From: an uncultured bacterium
GTDB taxonomy: Bacteria > Verrucomicrobiota > Kiritimatiellia > CAIKKV01
Assembly (NCBI GenBank): GCA_903828035.1
Contig: CAIKKV010000178.1
Span: forward strand, 1-6,456
Direction: 5' to 3'
DNA length: 6,456 bases
The notes beneath the pieces are model-generated. The model worked only from the letters and a program-made list of their open reading frames with translations. It did not search any database and was not told the DNA's origin. This document shows, piece after piece, positions 1 through 6,379 of the stretch. The stretch's first letter is position 1; every line of letters starts with the position of its first letter. The position numbers were made by a program, and so were the translations under genes.

Positions 1-405
1 ATCCGCTTTCCCGAGTCGCTCGACGCCCTCCCCCCGCCGCGGCCTCCCCTGAAAGACCGCTGGGACCGCCCCTGGACCTACAAGCCCCGCGCCCTGAAGC
101 TCCTCAAGGCCGACGCCCAGCGCTATGACCTGCAAAGCCCCGGACTCGGCGCCGACTCCGACCTCGCCGCCGCGCTCGACCGCCCCTGGCCGCTGGAGCT
201 GCCCATCCGCCCGCTGGGCGTCTCCACCGCGGCCGGATCCACGCCCGTCGTCACCTTCGAAACCCTTTCCAAAAAGCCGGCCGAAAAATCCATGGTCTCC
301 GAAGGGAAATCCTGGAACGGGCTCGCGCTCATCAAGGTCGGCCCCCACGCGCTTCTGCTTTCAAACGGCGACTACGTGTTCCTCCCCCTCAAACCCGGAA
401 ACTGA
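1..405 (+). CDS. 3' end of an unrecognised gene upstream of DUF58 (partial)
   Basis: The frame is open from the first base to the TGA at 403-405, giving the last 134 residues of a protein whose start lies outside the window. Codons mostly end in C or G, as in the downstream genes, which supports real coding. The N-terminal part seen here is rich in proline, tryptophan and basic residues (PPPRPPLKDRW near residue 11). The C-terminal end, about residues 108-134, looks like a small beta-hairpin unit (IKVGPHALLLSNGDYVFLPL). That is loosely reminiscent of the short beta domains at the end of some secretion or pilus accessory proteins, but the resemblance is too weak to name a family. It does not look like the C-terminus of a MoxR ATPase, which is often the gene before DUF58. 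The stop is one base from the DUF58 start, so the two genes are probably co-transcribed and translationally coupled. Function unknown. Confidence 0.75.
   Translation: MRFPESLDALPPPRPPLKDRWDRPWTYKPRALKLLKADAQRYDLQSPGLGADSDLAAALDRPWPLELPIRPLGVSTAAGSTPVVTFETLSKKPAEKSMVSEGKSWNGLALIKVGPHALLLSNGDYVFLPLKPGN
397..400 (+). promoter_or_regulatory. Ribosome binding site of the DUF58 gene
   Basis: GGAA lies six bases before the ATG at 407 and overlaps the last codons of the upstream gene. It is a modest Shine-Dalgarno match. Together with the start of DUF58 homology soon after, it favours ATG 407 over the in-frame upstream ATG at 125, which would overlap the preceding gene by about 280 bases. Confidence 0.5.
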
Positions 406-406
406 C

Positions 407-1309
407 ATGTCCCGCGGAATCGCCTCCTTCCTCTCGCCCGACGAGCTGCAGCGGCTCGGCCGCCTCGCCCTCCAGTCGCGCTCCATCGTGGAGGGCAACC
501 TGGCCGGCCGGCACCGCAGCCCCCTCAAGGGCGCCAGCTCGGAGTTCGCCGACCACCGGTCCTACTTCCCCGGCGATGACCCCCGCCACATCGACTGGAA
601 GGTCTTCGGCCGCACCGAGCGCTATTTCGTGCGCCGCTACGAGGAGGAGACCAACCTGCGGGTCTACCTCGTCATCGACCGCAGCGCCTCGATGGGCTAC
701 GGCTCGGGCGCCGCCGGCAGCAAATACGTCTTCGCCTGCCGCCTGGCCGCCGCCATCGGCTACGTCGTGCTCCGCTCCAAGGACTCGGTGGGCCTCTACC
801 TCTACAGCGACAAGGTCACCGCCTCCATGGGCGCCCGCAACTCCTACCGCCACCTCGACAACCTGCTCAGCGTGCTCTCCGAGCAGAAGCCCGGCAAGGC
901 CACCGCCACCGCCGCCACCCTCCACCGGGTGGCCGAGACGGTCCGCAAGCGCGCCCTCATCGTCATCTTCTCCGACCTCTTCGACGAGGGCGACGCCCTC
1001 CGCCAGGCGCTGGCCCACTTCCGCAAGCAGCGCCACGACGTGATCCTGTTCCACGTGCTCGATCCCGCGGAAATCGACTTCCCGTTCACCCAGGGCGCCG
1101 AGTTCGAGGACCTGGAGTCCGGCGAGCGCCTGCCCATCGATCCGCGCCGGCTCGCCCCGGACTACCGCCGCGCCTTCTCCGCTTTCCTCGACGACTGCCG
1201 CAAGCCCTGCACCGAGCTGAACATCGACTACCGCCTCGCCCGCACGGACCAGAGCCCCGAGCTCTTCGCGCGGGCCTACCTCGAAGAACGCAAACGCCTT
1301 TCCAAGTGA
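407..1309 (+). CDS. DUF58 family protein with VWA-like MIDAS domain
   Basis: A 300-residue protein with the hallmarks of the DUF58 (COG1721) family. Residues 43-75 carry the conserved signature: a SSEFADHRSYFPGDDPRHID stretch followed by WKVFGRT and then YFVRRYEEE. Next comes a VWA-type Rossmann fold whose metal-binding MIDAS motif DRSAS starts at Asp91 (with Ser93 and Ser95). A second strand, IVIFSD, ends at Asp190. There is no signal peptide or membrane helix, so this is the short cytoplasmic form of the family. In known clusters DUF58 proteins sit beside MoxR AAA+ ATPases and are thought to act with them as adaptors or chaperone-like partners; the biochemical role is not established. The gene starts one base after the previous stop and is followed after eight bases by the BatA-like gene, so it is part of the same operon. 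An alanine/threonine run at residues 165-171 is encoded by a GCC/ACC repeat and is probably just low complexity. Start chosen at ATG 407 because family homology begins just inside it. Confidence 0.93.
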   Translation: MSRGIASFLSPDELQRLGRLALQSRSIVEGNLAGRHRSPLKGASSEFADHRSYFPGDDPRHIDWKVFGRTERYFVRRYEEETNLRVYLVIDRSASMGYGSGAAGSKYVFACRLAAAIGYVVLRSKDSVGLYLYSDKVTASMGARNSYRHLDNLLSVLSEQKPGKATATAATLHRVAETVRKRALIVIFSDLFDEGDALRQALAHFRKQRHDVILFHVLDPAEIDFPFTQGAEFEDLESGERLPIDPRRLAPDYRRAFSAFLDDCRKPCTELNIDYRLARTDQSPELFARAYLEERKRLSK

Positions 1310-1317
1310 CCTGAACG

Positions 1318-3492
1318 ATGTGGACTTTCCTCAACGCCGCGTTCCTGTGGGCCAGCGTCGCGGCCATGCTGCCGCTCGTGCTGCACTTGCTCCAGCGCCG
1401 GCGCGTCGTCCGCGTCCCCTTCAGCACGCTCCGGTTCCTCAAGCTCGCGGAGAAGAAATCGACCAGCCGCATCCGGCTCGAAAACTTCCTGCTCTGGCTC
1501 CTGCGCACGCTCCTCGCGCTCTTCCTCGCCCTCGCCTTTGCCGGCCCCGTCATGCGCGCCGCCGGCCTCGGCCGCTGGGCCGGCGCCTCCCGCCGCGACG
1601 TCGCCCTGGTGCTCGACGCCTCCGCCAGCATGCGGTACGAGTCCGGCCTGCTCAAGGTCTGGCCCTCCGTCCTGCAGTCCGCCGCGGACCTGATCCAGGG
1701 CCTCAGCCCCGGCGACCGCGTCACGCTCTTCCTCGCCAAGGAGGGCGTGGAGCCGATCCTCGAGCAGCCCAGCGGCGACTTCGAGCTCGCCCTCTCGCTG
1801 CTGCGCGCCCAGGAGCCCGGGACGGGCGCCGCCCGCCTCAGGATCGCGCTGCGCGCCGCCTGCAACTCGCTCCGGGAGTCGGGAAGCCGCGAGAAGGAGG
1901 TCTACCTGCTCACCGACGGGCAGGCGCTCTCGTGGTCCGATTTTAGGGACAACGCGCCGGGCGCGGGGGCCGCCACGAACGCGGCGGCGGACCCCTGGAA
2001 GCCCGACCCGAAAATCGCCCTCTTCGCCCTCCTGGCCGGGTCGGAAAGCCCCGAGAACGCCTATCCGGTGACGCTTGAAATCGATCCCGGCCTGATCCGC
2101 GCGGGCCAGCCGGCCAAGCTCAAGACGACCGTGGCGTTCAGCGGCGCGAGCCGCCCCACCTCCGCCACCCTCCTCGTGGACGACCGCGAGGCCTCGCGCC
2201 GCACCGTGGACCCGGGCGACGGCGCCCGCCAGGAAATCCTCTTCACCCTCCCTCCCATGGACGCCGGCCGCCATGTCGTCCGCATCGAGCTGCCGCCCGA
2301 TCCCCTGGCCGCGGACGACACCTTCTACGCCGTCGCGGTGGCCCGCGAACAGCTTCCCGTCCTGGTGGCGGGCCGCCCGCAGGACCTTTTCTTCATCTCG
2401 CGCGCCCTCGCCCCCGGCACCGTCTACTCGGCCCTCGACGTCAAGACCGTCGAGCCCGACGCCCTCGACGGCGAGCGGCTGGCCGACTACGCCTGCCTCT
2501 TCCTCTGCAACGCCGCGCCCCTGTCGGGCCAGTCCCTGACCGCCCTCGAGCAGTACCTCCGGAACGGCGGCGTGGCGGTCCTCTTCCCCGGCGACCGCGG
2601 CGCGCCGGCCGACTACGAGGCCTGGTCCTGCCTTCCGGCCAAGCCCCTCGGCGTGCGCGAGCAGCCCCTGCAGGACTCCGCGCGCCTGCTCCGCCTGCTG
2701 AGGCCCGACGACCCGCTGTTCGTCGGCATGCGCCTCCCGCCGGGCTCCACCCCCGCCATCGCCGTGCAGCGGCGCCTGGAGTTCGGCGCCCTCGAAAAGG
2801 ACGCCGAAACCGTCATCGGCCTGGGCGACAAGGACCCCTTCCTCCTCTCCCGCCCCTTCGGCCGGGGCCGGATCCTGGTCTGCTCCGTCAGCGCCGACCG
2901 CGGCTGGAGCACCCTGCCCCTCTCCCCCTTCTTCCTCCCGCTCATCCACCGCATCGCCCTTTACGGCACCGGCGTGTCCGCCGGCCGCCTGTACGTCCAC
3001 CCCTCCCCGCTGCAGGAGGTGACGGACATCCTCGCCCCGTTCAGCGGCGACCTCAACCTGGGCGCGCCGTCCGGGGCGATGCTTCCCGTCCGGCGCGTCC
3101 GGGAAGACCGGCGCGAGCTCTGCATGGTTGAGAATCTCCTCCAGACCGGGATCTACCGCCTCTCCTCCGACAACGCCCCCGTCCTCGCGGTCAACCTCCC
3201 CCGCGCCGAGTCCGACCTCACGCCCATCCGGACAGCCGAAGTGGTGAAGCTTCCCGGCCTGGGCGACCTGCGTCCGGCCCGCACCCGCGAGGACCTCCTC
3301 CAGCGGGTCAAGGAGCACCGCATCGGCACCCCGCTCGCGGAGCTGTTCCTCTGGCTGGCCCTGCTGTGCGCCATCCTGGAGAGCCTGGTCGCGGCCCGGG
3401 CCGTGCGCCGCTCCGTCCGGCTCTCCACCCACATGACCGTTGAACCCTCGGGCCGCGTCCGCGGCTCCGACTCGGCCCCGGAGGCGCCATGA
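1318..3492 (+). CDS. BatA-like membrane protein: VWA domain plus inactive amidotransferase-fold domain
   Basis: A 724-residue protein. Residues 1-80 match the N-terminal BatA domain: a helix at about 5-25, a strongly basic loop (QRRRVVRVPFSTLRFLKLAE), and a second helix at about 57-78. The VWA domain follows (about 94-205), with MIDAS motif DASAS at 100-104 and the later strand YLLTDGQ at 196-202. Residues about 245-330 look like a beta-sandwich. Residues about 345-550 resemble the class I glutamine amidotransferase-like domain found in membrane VWA proteins of this type. They include LRNGGVAVLFPGD and the closing pattern FGRGRILVCS...DRGWS; no nucleophile elbow is visible. A C-terminal helix lies at about 672-692, followed by a basic tail. 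The basic loop and tail suggest cytoplasmic positions, so the VWA and following domains should be periplasmic (inference). The ribosome site before ATG 1318 is weak. The stop overlaps the next start as ATGA. Its substrate is unknown; likely partners are the DUF58 protein and the following VWA protein. Confidence 0.9.
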   Translation: MWTFLNAAFLWASVAAMLPLVLHLLQRRRVVRVPFSTLRFLKLAEKKSTSRIRLENFLLWLLRTLLALFLALAFAGPVMRAAGLGRWAGASRRDVALVLDASASMRYESGLLKVWPSVLQSAADLIQGLSPGDRVTLFLAKEGVEPILEQPSGDFELALSLLRAQEPGTGAARLRIALRAACNSLRESGSREKEVYLLTDGQALSWSDFRDNAPGAGAATNAAADPWKPDPKIALFALLAGSESPENAYPVTLEIDPGLIRAGQPAKLKTTVAFSGASRPTSATLLVDDREASRRTVDPGDGARQEILFTLPPMDAGRHVVRIELPPDPLAADDTFYAVAVAREQLPVLVAGRPQDLFFISRALAPGTVYSALDVKTVEPDALDGERLADYACLFLCNAAPLSGQSLTALEQYLRNGGVAVLFPGDRGAPADYEAWSCLPAKPLGVREQPLQDSARLLRLLRPDDPLFVGMRLPPGSTPAIAVQRRLEFGALEKDAETVIGLGDKDPFLLSRPFGRGRILVCSVSADRGWSTLPLSPFFLPLIHRIALYGTGVSAGRLYVHPSPLQEVTDILAPFSGDLNLGAPSGAMLPVRRVREDRRELCMVENLLQTGIYRLSSDNAPVLAVNLPRAESDLTPIRTAEVVKLPGLGDLRPARTREDLLQRVKEHRIGTPLAELFLWLALLCAILESLVAARAVRRSVRLSTHMTVEPSGRVRGSDSAPEAP
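3480..3484 (+). promoter_or_regulatory. Strong ribosome binding site of the second VWA gene
   Basis: GGAGG ends four bases before the ATG at 3489 and lies inside the last codons of the BatA-like gene. With the ATGA overlap it fixes the start of the second VWA gene and implies translational coupling between the two. Confidence 0.75.
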
Positions 3493-4358
3493 TCCGGCCC
3501 GACTGGCTATTCGAACACACGCCGCCCGCGGTCGCCATCGCCGTCGCCCTGGGCATCGCCGTCGCCACCCTGCTGCTGTCCATCTGGCGCTGGCCGGGCT
3601 TCTCCTGGCTGCAGACCGCCCTCGCGGCCGTCCGGATCACCTTTCTCGCCGTTCTCGGCTGGTGCCTCCTCCTGCCCGTGGCCCGCGAAGCCCAGCAGGA
3701 GCTCATCCGCCCCCGCTTCCTGATCGCGCTCGACACCTCGGCCAGCATGACCAACACGCCCTCCCCGGCCGTGCCCTCCCGCCATGCGGTGGCCCGCTCG
3801 CTGCTGACGCAGGACTGGGTGCGCGTCGTCGCCGCCCGCGCCACGATCGACCTCTATCCCTTCGACCGCGAGCTCGGCTCCCGCCTCGATCCGGCCGATG
3901 CCGACCGGCTTCCCTCCACCGGCCAGGCCACGGGCCTGCGGGACAGCCTGGGCCGCCTCCTCGACCGCCTGCGCGGCCAGGACGTCGTGGGCGTGCTGCT
4001 CCTCTCGGACGGGCTCGACACCCGCGAATCGTCCCCCCTCTGGACCCGCCAGTCCTGGCCCTTTCCCATCCATACGGTCCGCCTCGAGCCGCCCGTGAGC
4101 TGGGCGGTTGCGCCCGACGTGCGGGTGGACGGCCTCGACACGCCAAGCCGGGTCACCGTGGGCTGGAACAGCGAGCTCAAGGCCACGATCTCGGGCGAAG
4201 GCTGCGGCGGAAAGCTGCTGACCGTCAAGCTCCTGCGCGATCACGAGCCCGTGCAGGAAGTGCCCACCCAGCTTCCGGCCGAAGGCGGCTCGCGCGAGGT
4301 GGTCTTCCCCCTGCAGCATGACGCCGTGGGACTCTTCACCTACGAGGTGCGCCTCTAG
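3489..4358 (+). CDS. N-terminal part of a second membrane VWA protein, cut by in-frame TAG
   Basis: This open frame gives 289 residues. Two membrane helices lie at about 13-33 and 42-63. A VWA domain follows (about 75-200) with MIDAS motif DTSAS at 82-86, a candidate MIDAS threonine in STGQATG (about 143-148), and the strand VLLLSDGLDT at about 169-178. Residues about 205-289 begin a beta-sandwich domain that stops abruptly at TYEVRL. The same frame carries on after the TAG with residues that complete the sandwich (EIQTNDNRYAATVQV) and then the amidotransferase-like domain. The family's usual protein is one chain with VWA, sandwich, amidotransferase-like domain and a C-terminal helix, about 740 residues here. 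I therefore regard this as the front half of one gene running to 5705, not a complete protein. If translated alone it would be a membrane-anchored periplasmic VWA domain without its ligand-binding half. The gene overlaps the preceding stop by ATGA and has a GGAGG ribosome site. Confidence 0.88.
   Translation: MIRPDWLFEHTPPAVAIAVALGIAVATLLLSIWRWPGFSWLQTALAAVRITFLAVLGWCLLLPVAREAQQELIRPRFLIALDTSASMTNTPSPAVPSRHAVARSLLTQDWVRVVAARATIDLYPFDRELGSRLDPADADRLPSTGQATGLRDSLGRLLDRLRGQDVVGVLLLSDGLDTRESSPLWTRQSWPFPIHTVRLEPPVSWAVAPDVRVDGLDTPSRVTVGWNSELKATISGEGCGGKLLTVKLLRDHEPVQEVPTQLPAEGGSREVVFPLQHDAVGLFTYEVRL
4356..4358 (+). other. In-frame TAG interrupting the second VWA gene (codon 290)
   Basis: The codon reads TAG between CTC (Leu) and CCG (Pro) in the frame of the gene starting at 3489. 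The 16 codons from 4359 to 4406 continue in that frame with normal GC-rich codon use and family-like sequence, and the frame then runs to 5705. A single base change from GAG (Glu) would give this TAG, and a Glu there would read VRLEPLEGE, which fits the sandwich pattern. Nonsense mutation, sequencing or assembly error, and stop-codon readthrough are all possible. No frameshift is involved because the frame is the same on both sides. Confidence 0.9.
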
Positions 4359-4406
4359 CCGCTCGAAGGCGAGATCCAGACCAACGACAACCGCTACGCC
4401 GCCACC

Positions 4407-5705
4407 GTGCAGGTCATGGACACCCGCAACCGGCTGCTCTATATCGACGGCGTGCCCCGCTGGGAATCGAAGTACCTCGTCCGCGTGCTGCGGGGCATCG
4501 CGACCCTGACCCCCCTCGCCTTTATCCGCGGCCCCGACGGCCGTTTCTTCTCCTACGGCACGCGCGGCGCCGCCACGCTCGACCTGACCGAAAGCCAGCT
4601 CGCCAACTTCCGCATCATCGTGGTGGGCGACCTCGACGCCGAAAGCCTGGGCGGGGGGCGGGATGCCGCCCTGGTCAAGTTTGTTGAAAAAGGCGGAAGC
4701 CTGGTGCTCCTGGGAGGGCCGCTCGGCTGGGGGGCGAAAGGGTTTTCCGCCACCGCCCTCGGGAAGCTCCTTCCCGTGCAGCGGGGCGCCTCGGCGCCCG
4801 CCCTCGAGGGGCGTTTCACGCTCACCGCTTCCTCCGAGGGGCGCGCGCACCCCGCCTTTGCCGGGGACCCCGCCTGGCTCTCGCGCCTGCCGCCCGTTCT
4901 CTCCGTCTTTCCCGGCTCCCAGCCCGCCCCCGCCGCCACGGTGCTGATCTCGGCCCAGACCGAAGTCGGCTCCCAGCCACTCGTCGTCTTCCAGCGGTTC
5001 GGCCAGGGGAAGGTGCTCGCCCTGCTCACCGACTCCCTCTGGCGCTGGCAGCTCGAGCGGCAGGACACCTCCGACTCCTATTTCCGATTCTGGAACCAGA
5101 TGCTCAACTGGCTGCTGCCGGCCGAAAGCGAGGCCGCCCCGGTTCAAATCGACCTGTTCGCCGACGCCGCCAACCTCTACCTGGGCGAGTCCCTCACGCT
5201 GAACGCCCGCTACAGCGCCCTCTCAAAAGCCGATGCGCCGCCCGACTCGCTCACCTGCGCCATTGAGGCGCCCGACGGCCGCGCCCTTCCCTTCGTCATG
5301 ACCCGCCAGACGGTCACCGCCGGCGCCGCCGGCGCCGCCGCCACCTACTCCGTCCGCTTCCAGGCCGAAGGGCCGGGGCTTTTCCGGGCCGTGGCCTCGA
5401 CCCCCACCGTCAAAGGCCCGCCCGTCGCCTCGCCCTCCTACTCGTTCTTTGTCAAGCCCTACACGCCCGAGACGCTCCCCCGGCCGCCGGACCTCGACAC
5501 GCTCCGCACGCTGGCCACGGCCAGCGGCGGGCGGTTCCTCGAGCCCGCCGAGGTGTCGGAAGCCCTGGCGTCGAGTCCGGTCAAGCCGCGCGAAGAGGCC
5601 CTGGTGCGCTTCTCCTCCCTCTGGAACACCATCCCCGTGCTGGCTTGCCTCCTGGGCCTTTTAGCCGTAGACTGGATCGTCAGAAAGGTAAAAGGCCTGG
5701 TCTAG
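4407..5705 (+). CDS. C-terminal part of the second VWA protein: amidotransferase-fold, Ig-like region and membrane helix
   Basis: This is the same-frame continuation of the gene at 3489. Read from GTG 4407 it gives 432 residues, but the coding signal already begins at 4359. Numbering for the full chain: a class I amidotransferase-like domain spans about residues 307-545. It includes the signature LLYIDGVPRWESKYLVRVL, the GGSLVLLGGPLGWG turn, and a conserved closing block of FGQGKVLALLTDSLWRWQ followed by YFRFWNQMLNWLLP. The domain contains no cysteine, so it cannot be a cysteine-dependent amidotransferase. An immunoglobulin-like beta domain follows (about 550-645). A single helix at about 712-731 leads into a short basic tail (RKVKGLV). 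There is no convincing ribosome site before GTG 4407 or ATG 4416. A product started here would also lack the N-terminal helices needed to place the domain in the periplasm, so independent translation looks unlikely. The gene ends with TAG at 5703-5705, 20 bases before the next start. Confidence 0.85.
   Translation: MQVMDTRNRLLYIDGVPRWESKYLVRVLRGIATLTPLAFIRGPDGRFFSYGTRGAATLDLTESQLANFRIIVVGDLDAESLGGGRDAALVKFVEKGGSLVLLGGPLGWGAKGFSATALGKLLPVQRGASAPALEGRFTLTASSEGRAHPAFAGDPAWLSRLPPVLSVFPGSQPAPAATVLISAQTEVGSQPLVVFQRFGQGKVLALLTDSLWRWQLERQDTSDSYFRFWNQMLNWLLPAESEAAPVQIDLFADAANLYLGESLTLNARYSALSKADAPPDSLTCAIEAPDGRALPFVMTRQTVTAGAAGAAATYSVRFQAEGPGLFRAVASTPTVKGPPVASPSYSFFVKPYTPETLPRPPDLDTLRTLATASGGRFLEPAEVSEALASSPVKPREEALVRFSSLWNTIPVLACLLGLLAVDWIVRKVKGLV
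5319..5342 (+). repeat. Short GCC-rich coding repeat
   Basis: Two copies of the nonamer GCCGGCGCC lie in tandem and are followed by GCCGCC. They encode an Ala/Gly stretch (AGAAGAAA, about residues 611-618 of the full-length frame) in the Ig-like region of the second VWA protein. It is in frame and probably a loop. Such repeats can expand or contract by slippage in multiples of three, which would keep the frame. Confidence 0.6.
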
Positions 5706-5714
5706 CGACCAAAC

Positions 5715-5720
5715 AAGGAA
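5715..5720 (+). promoter_or_regulatory. Ribosome binding site of the secreted CBM-like gene
   Basis: AAGGAA sits five bases before ATG 5726. It selects this start over the in-frame upstream ATG at 5645, which would overlap the preceding gene and bury the signal peptide behind 27 basic residues. Confidence 0.75.
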
Positions 5721-5725
5721 CCGCC

Positions 5726-6379
5726 ATGAAATTACTCTTCACCCTTCTGCTGCTGGCCTCCACGCTCTTGCCCGCCGCGCAGGCCTCTTCCAACCTGCTG
5801 GCCAACGGAAGCTTCGACAATTCCGGGGACCCGCTCACCCATTGGAAATACAAGTACGACAAGGAGGGCGAAAGCTGGTATTTCAACAACCACACGCATG
5901 TGAAGGTGGAGCCCCGCCTGGACGGTCGAACCGGCGTGCTGGCCCTGTTCGGCACCCAGGACATGCTGACCGGCGCCGGACAGGGCACGAAGGTGGACAG
6001 CTTCCCCGTGCTGGTCAAGCCCGGCAAGCGGTTCCGGCTCACCCTCTCGGCCCGGACGGCCGGCCCCTTCACCCGCACGCTCGTGGAGGGCTACCAGTGG
6101 CGCCCGGGCGTCAAGCCCCACCCGGATCCGGACATCTCCGAATTGCGCAAATGCTTCAAGGGGGAGCTCGTCTATTTCGGCAGCGTGAAGGGCGGCACGC
6201 ACTCCCCCGTGGGAAGAAGCTGGCAGACCGCAAGCGTGGTGTTCCCGGCCGAAAAACCCTCGGAACTGGCCGTGGACAAGCTCGCCAAAATGGAGTTCCT
6301 CGTGGTGCACATCGTGGCCATCTTCGGCTCCGAGGGAACCCTCTACATTGACGACGTGAGCCTGGAAGAAGTCAAATGA
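5726..6379 (+). CDS. Secreted protein with galactose-binding / CBM-like jelly-roll domain
   Basis: A 217-residue exported protein. Residues 1-20 form a classic signal peptide (MKLLFTLLLLASTLLPAAQA) with cleavage expected after AQA. No lipobox cysteine is present, so it is probably a soluble periplasmic or secreted protein. The mature chain opens with NLLANGSFDNSGDPLTHW and ends with LYIDDVSLEEV. These two end motifs are typical of galactose-binding-like / CBM4-9-type beta jelly rolls, where the N-terminal 'N-G-F' and C-terminal 'DDV-L' strands pair. The core (about 95-120 and 163-210) has the alternating hydrophobic pattern of such strands. I cannot see which ligand it binds; sugar is a family-based guess. 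It has one cysteine (Cys143). It follows the second VWA gene after 20 bases with a good ribosome site, and its TGA overlaps the next ATG, so it is co-translated with the operon. A plausible role is a periplasmic ligand-binding partner of the VWA proteins (inference). Confidence 0.82.
   Translation: MKLLFTLLLLASTLLPAAQASSNLLANGSFDNSGDPLTHWKYKYDKEGESWYFNNHTHVKVEPRLDGRTGVLALFGTQDMLTGAGQGTKVDSFPVLVKPGKRFRLTLSARTAGPFTRTLVEGYQWRPGVKPHPDPDISELRKCFKGELVYFGSVKGGTHSPVGRSWQTASVVFPAEKPSELAVDKLAKMEFLVVHIVAIFGSEGTLYIDDVSLEEVK

Noticed and set aside
125..406. In-frame upstream extension of DUF58 to ATG 125
   Set aside because: It would overlap the upstream gene by about 280 bases, its sequence is Pro/Ser/Arg-rich shadow-like, and DUF58 homology starts just after ATG 407, which has a ribosome site.
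1276..3432. A 718-residue open frame on the - strand opposite the BatA-like gene
   Set aside because: It is a by-product of GC-rich codon use on the opposite strand. The product is a Gly/Ala/Glu/Arg-rich composition with no recognisable domain, while the + strand frame carries clear BatA and VWA motifs.
4318..4509. A 63-residue + strand frame crossing the TAG region in another frame, considered as evidence of programmed frameshifting
   Set aside because: The coding frame is the same before and after the TAG, so no shift is needed. No slippery heptamer is apparent at the site, and the alternative-frame product looks like a shadow.
3507..5147. A 546-residue open frame on the - strand spanning the TAG interruption
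   Set aside because: It has the same low-information composition and no domain signal. The + strand frame on both sides of the TAG matches one known protein architecture.
5645..5725. Upstream start of the secreted gene at ATG 5645
   Set aside because: It would add a basic 27-residue leader ahead of a perfect signal peptide and overlap the preceding gene. ATG 5726 has an AAGGAA ribosome site.
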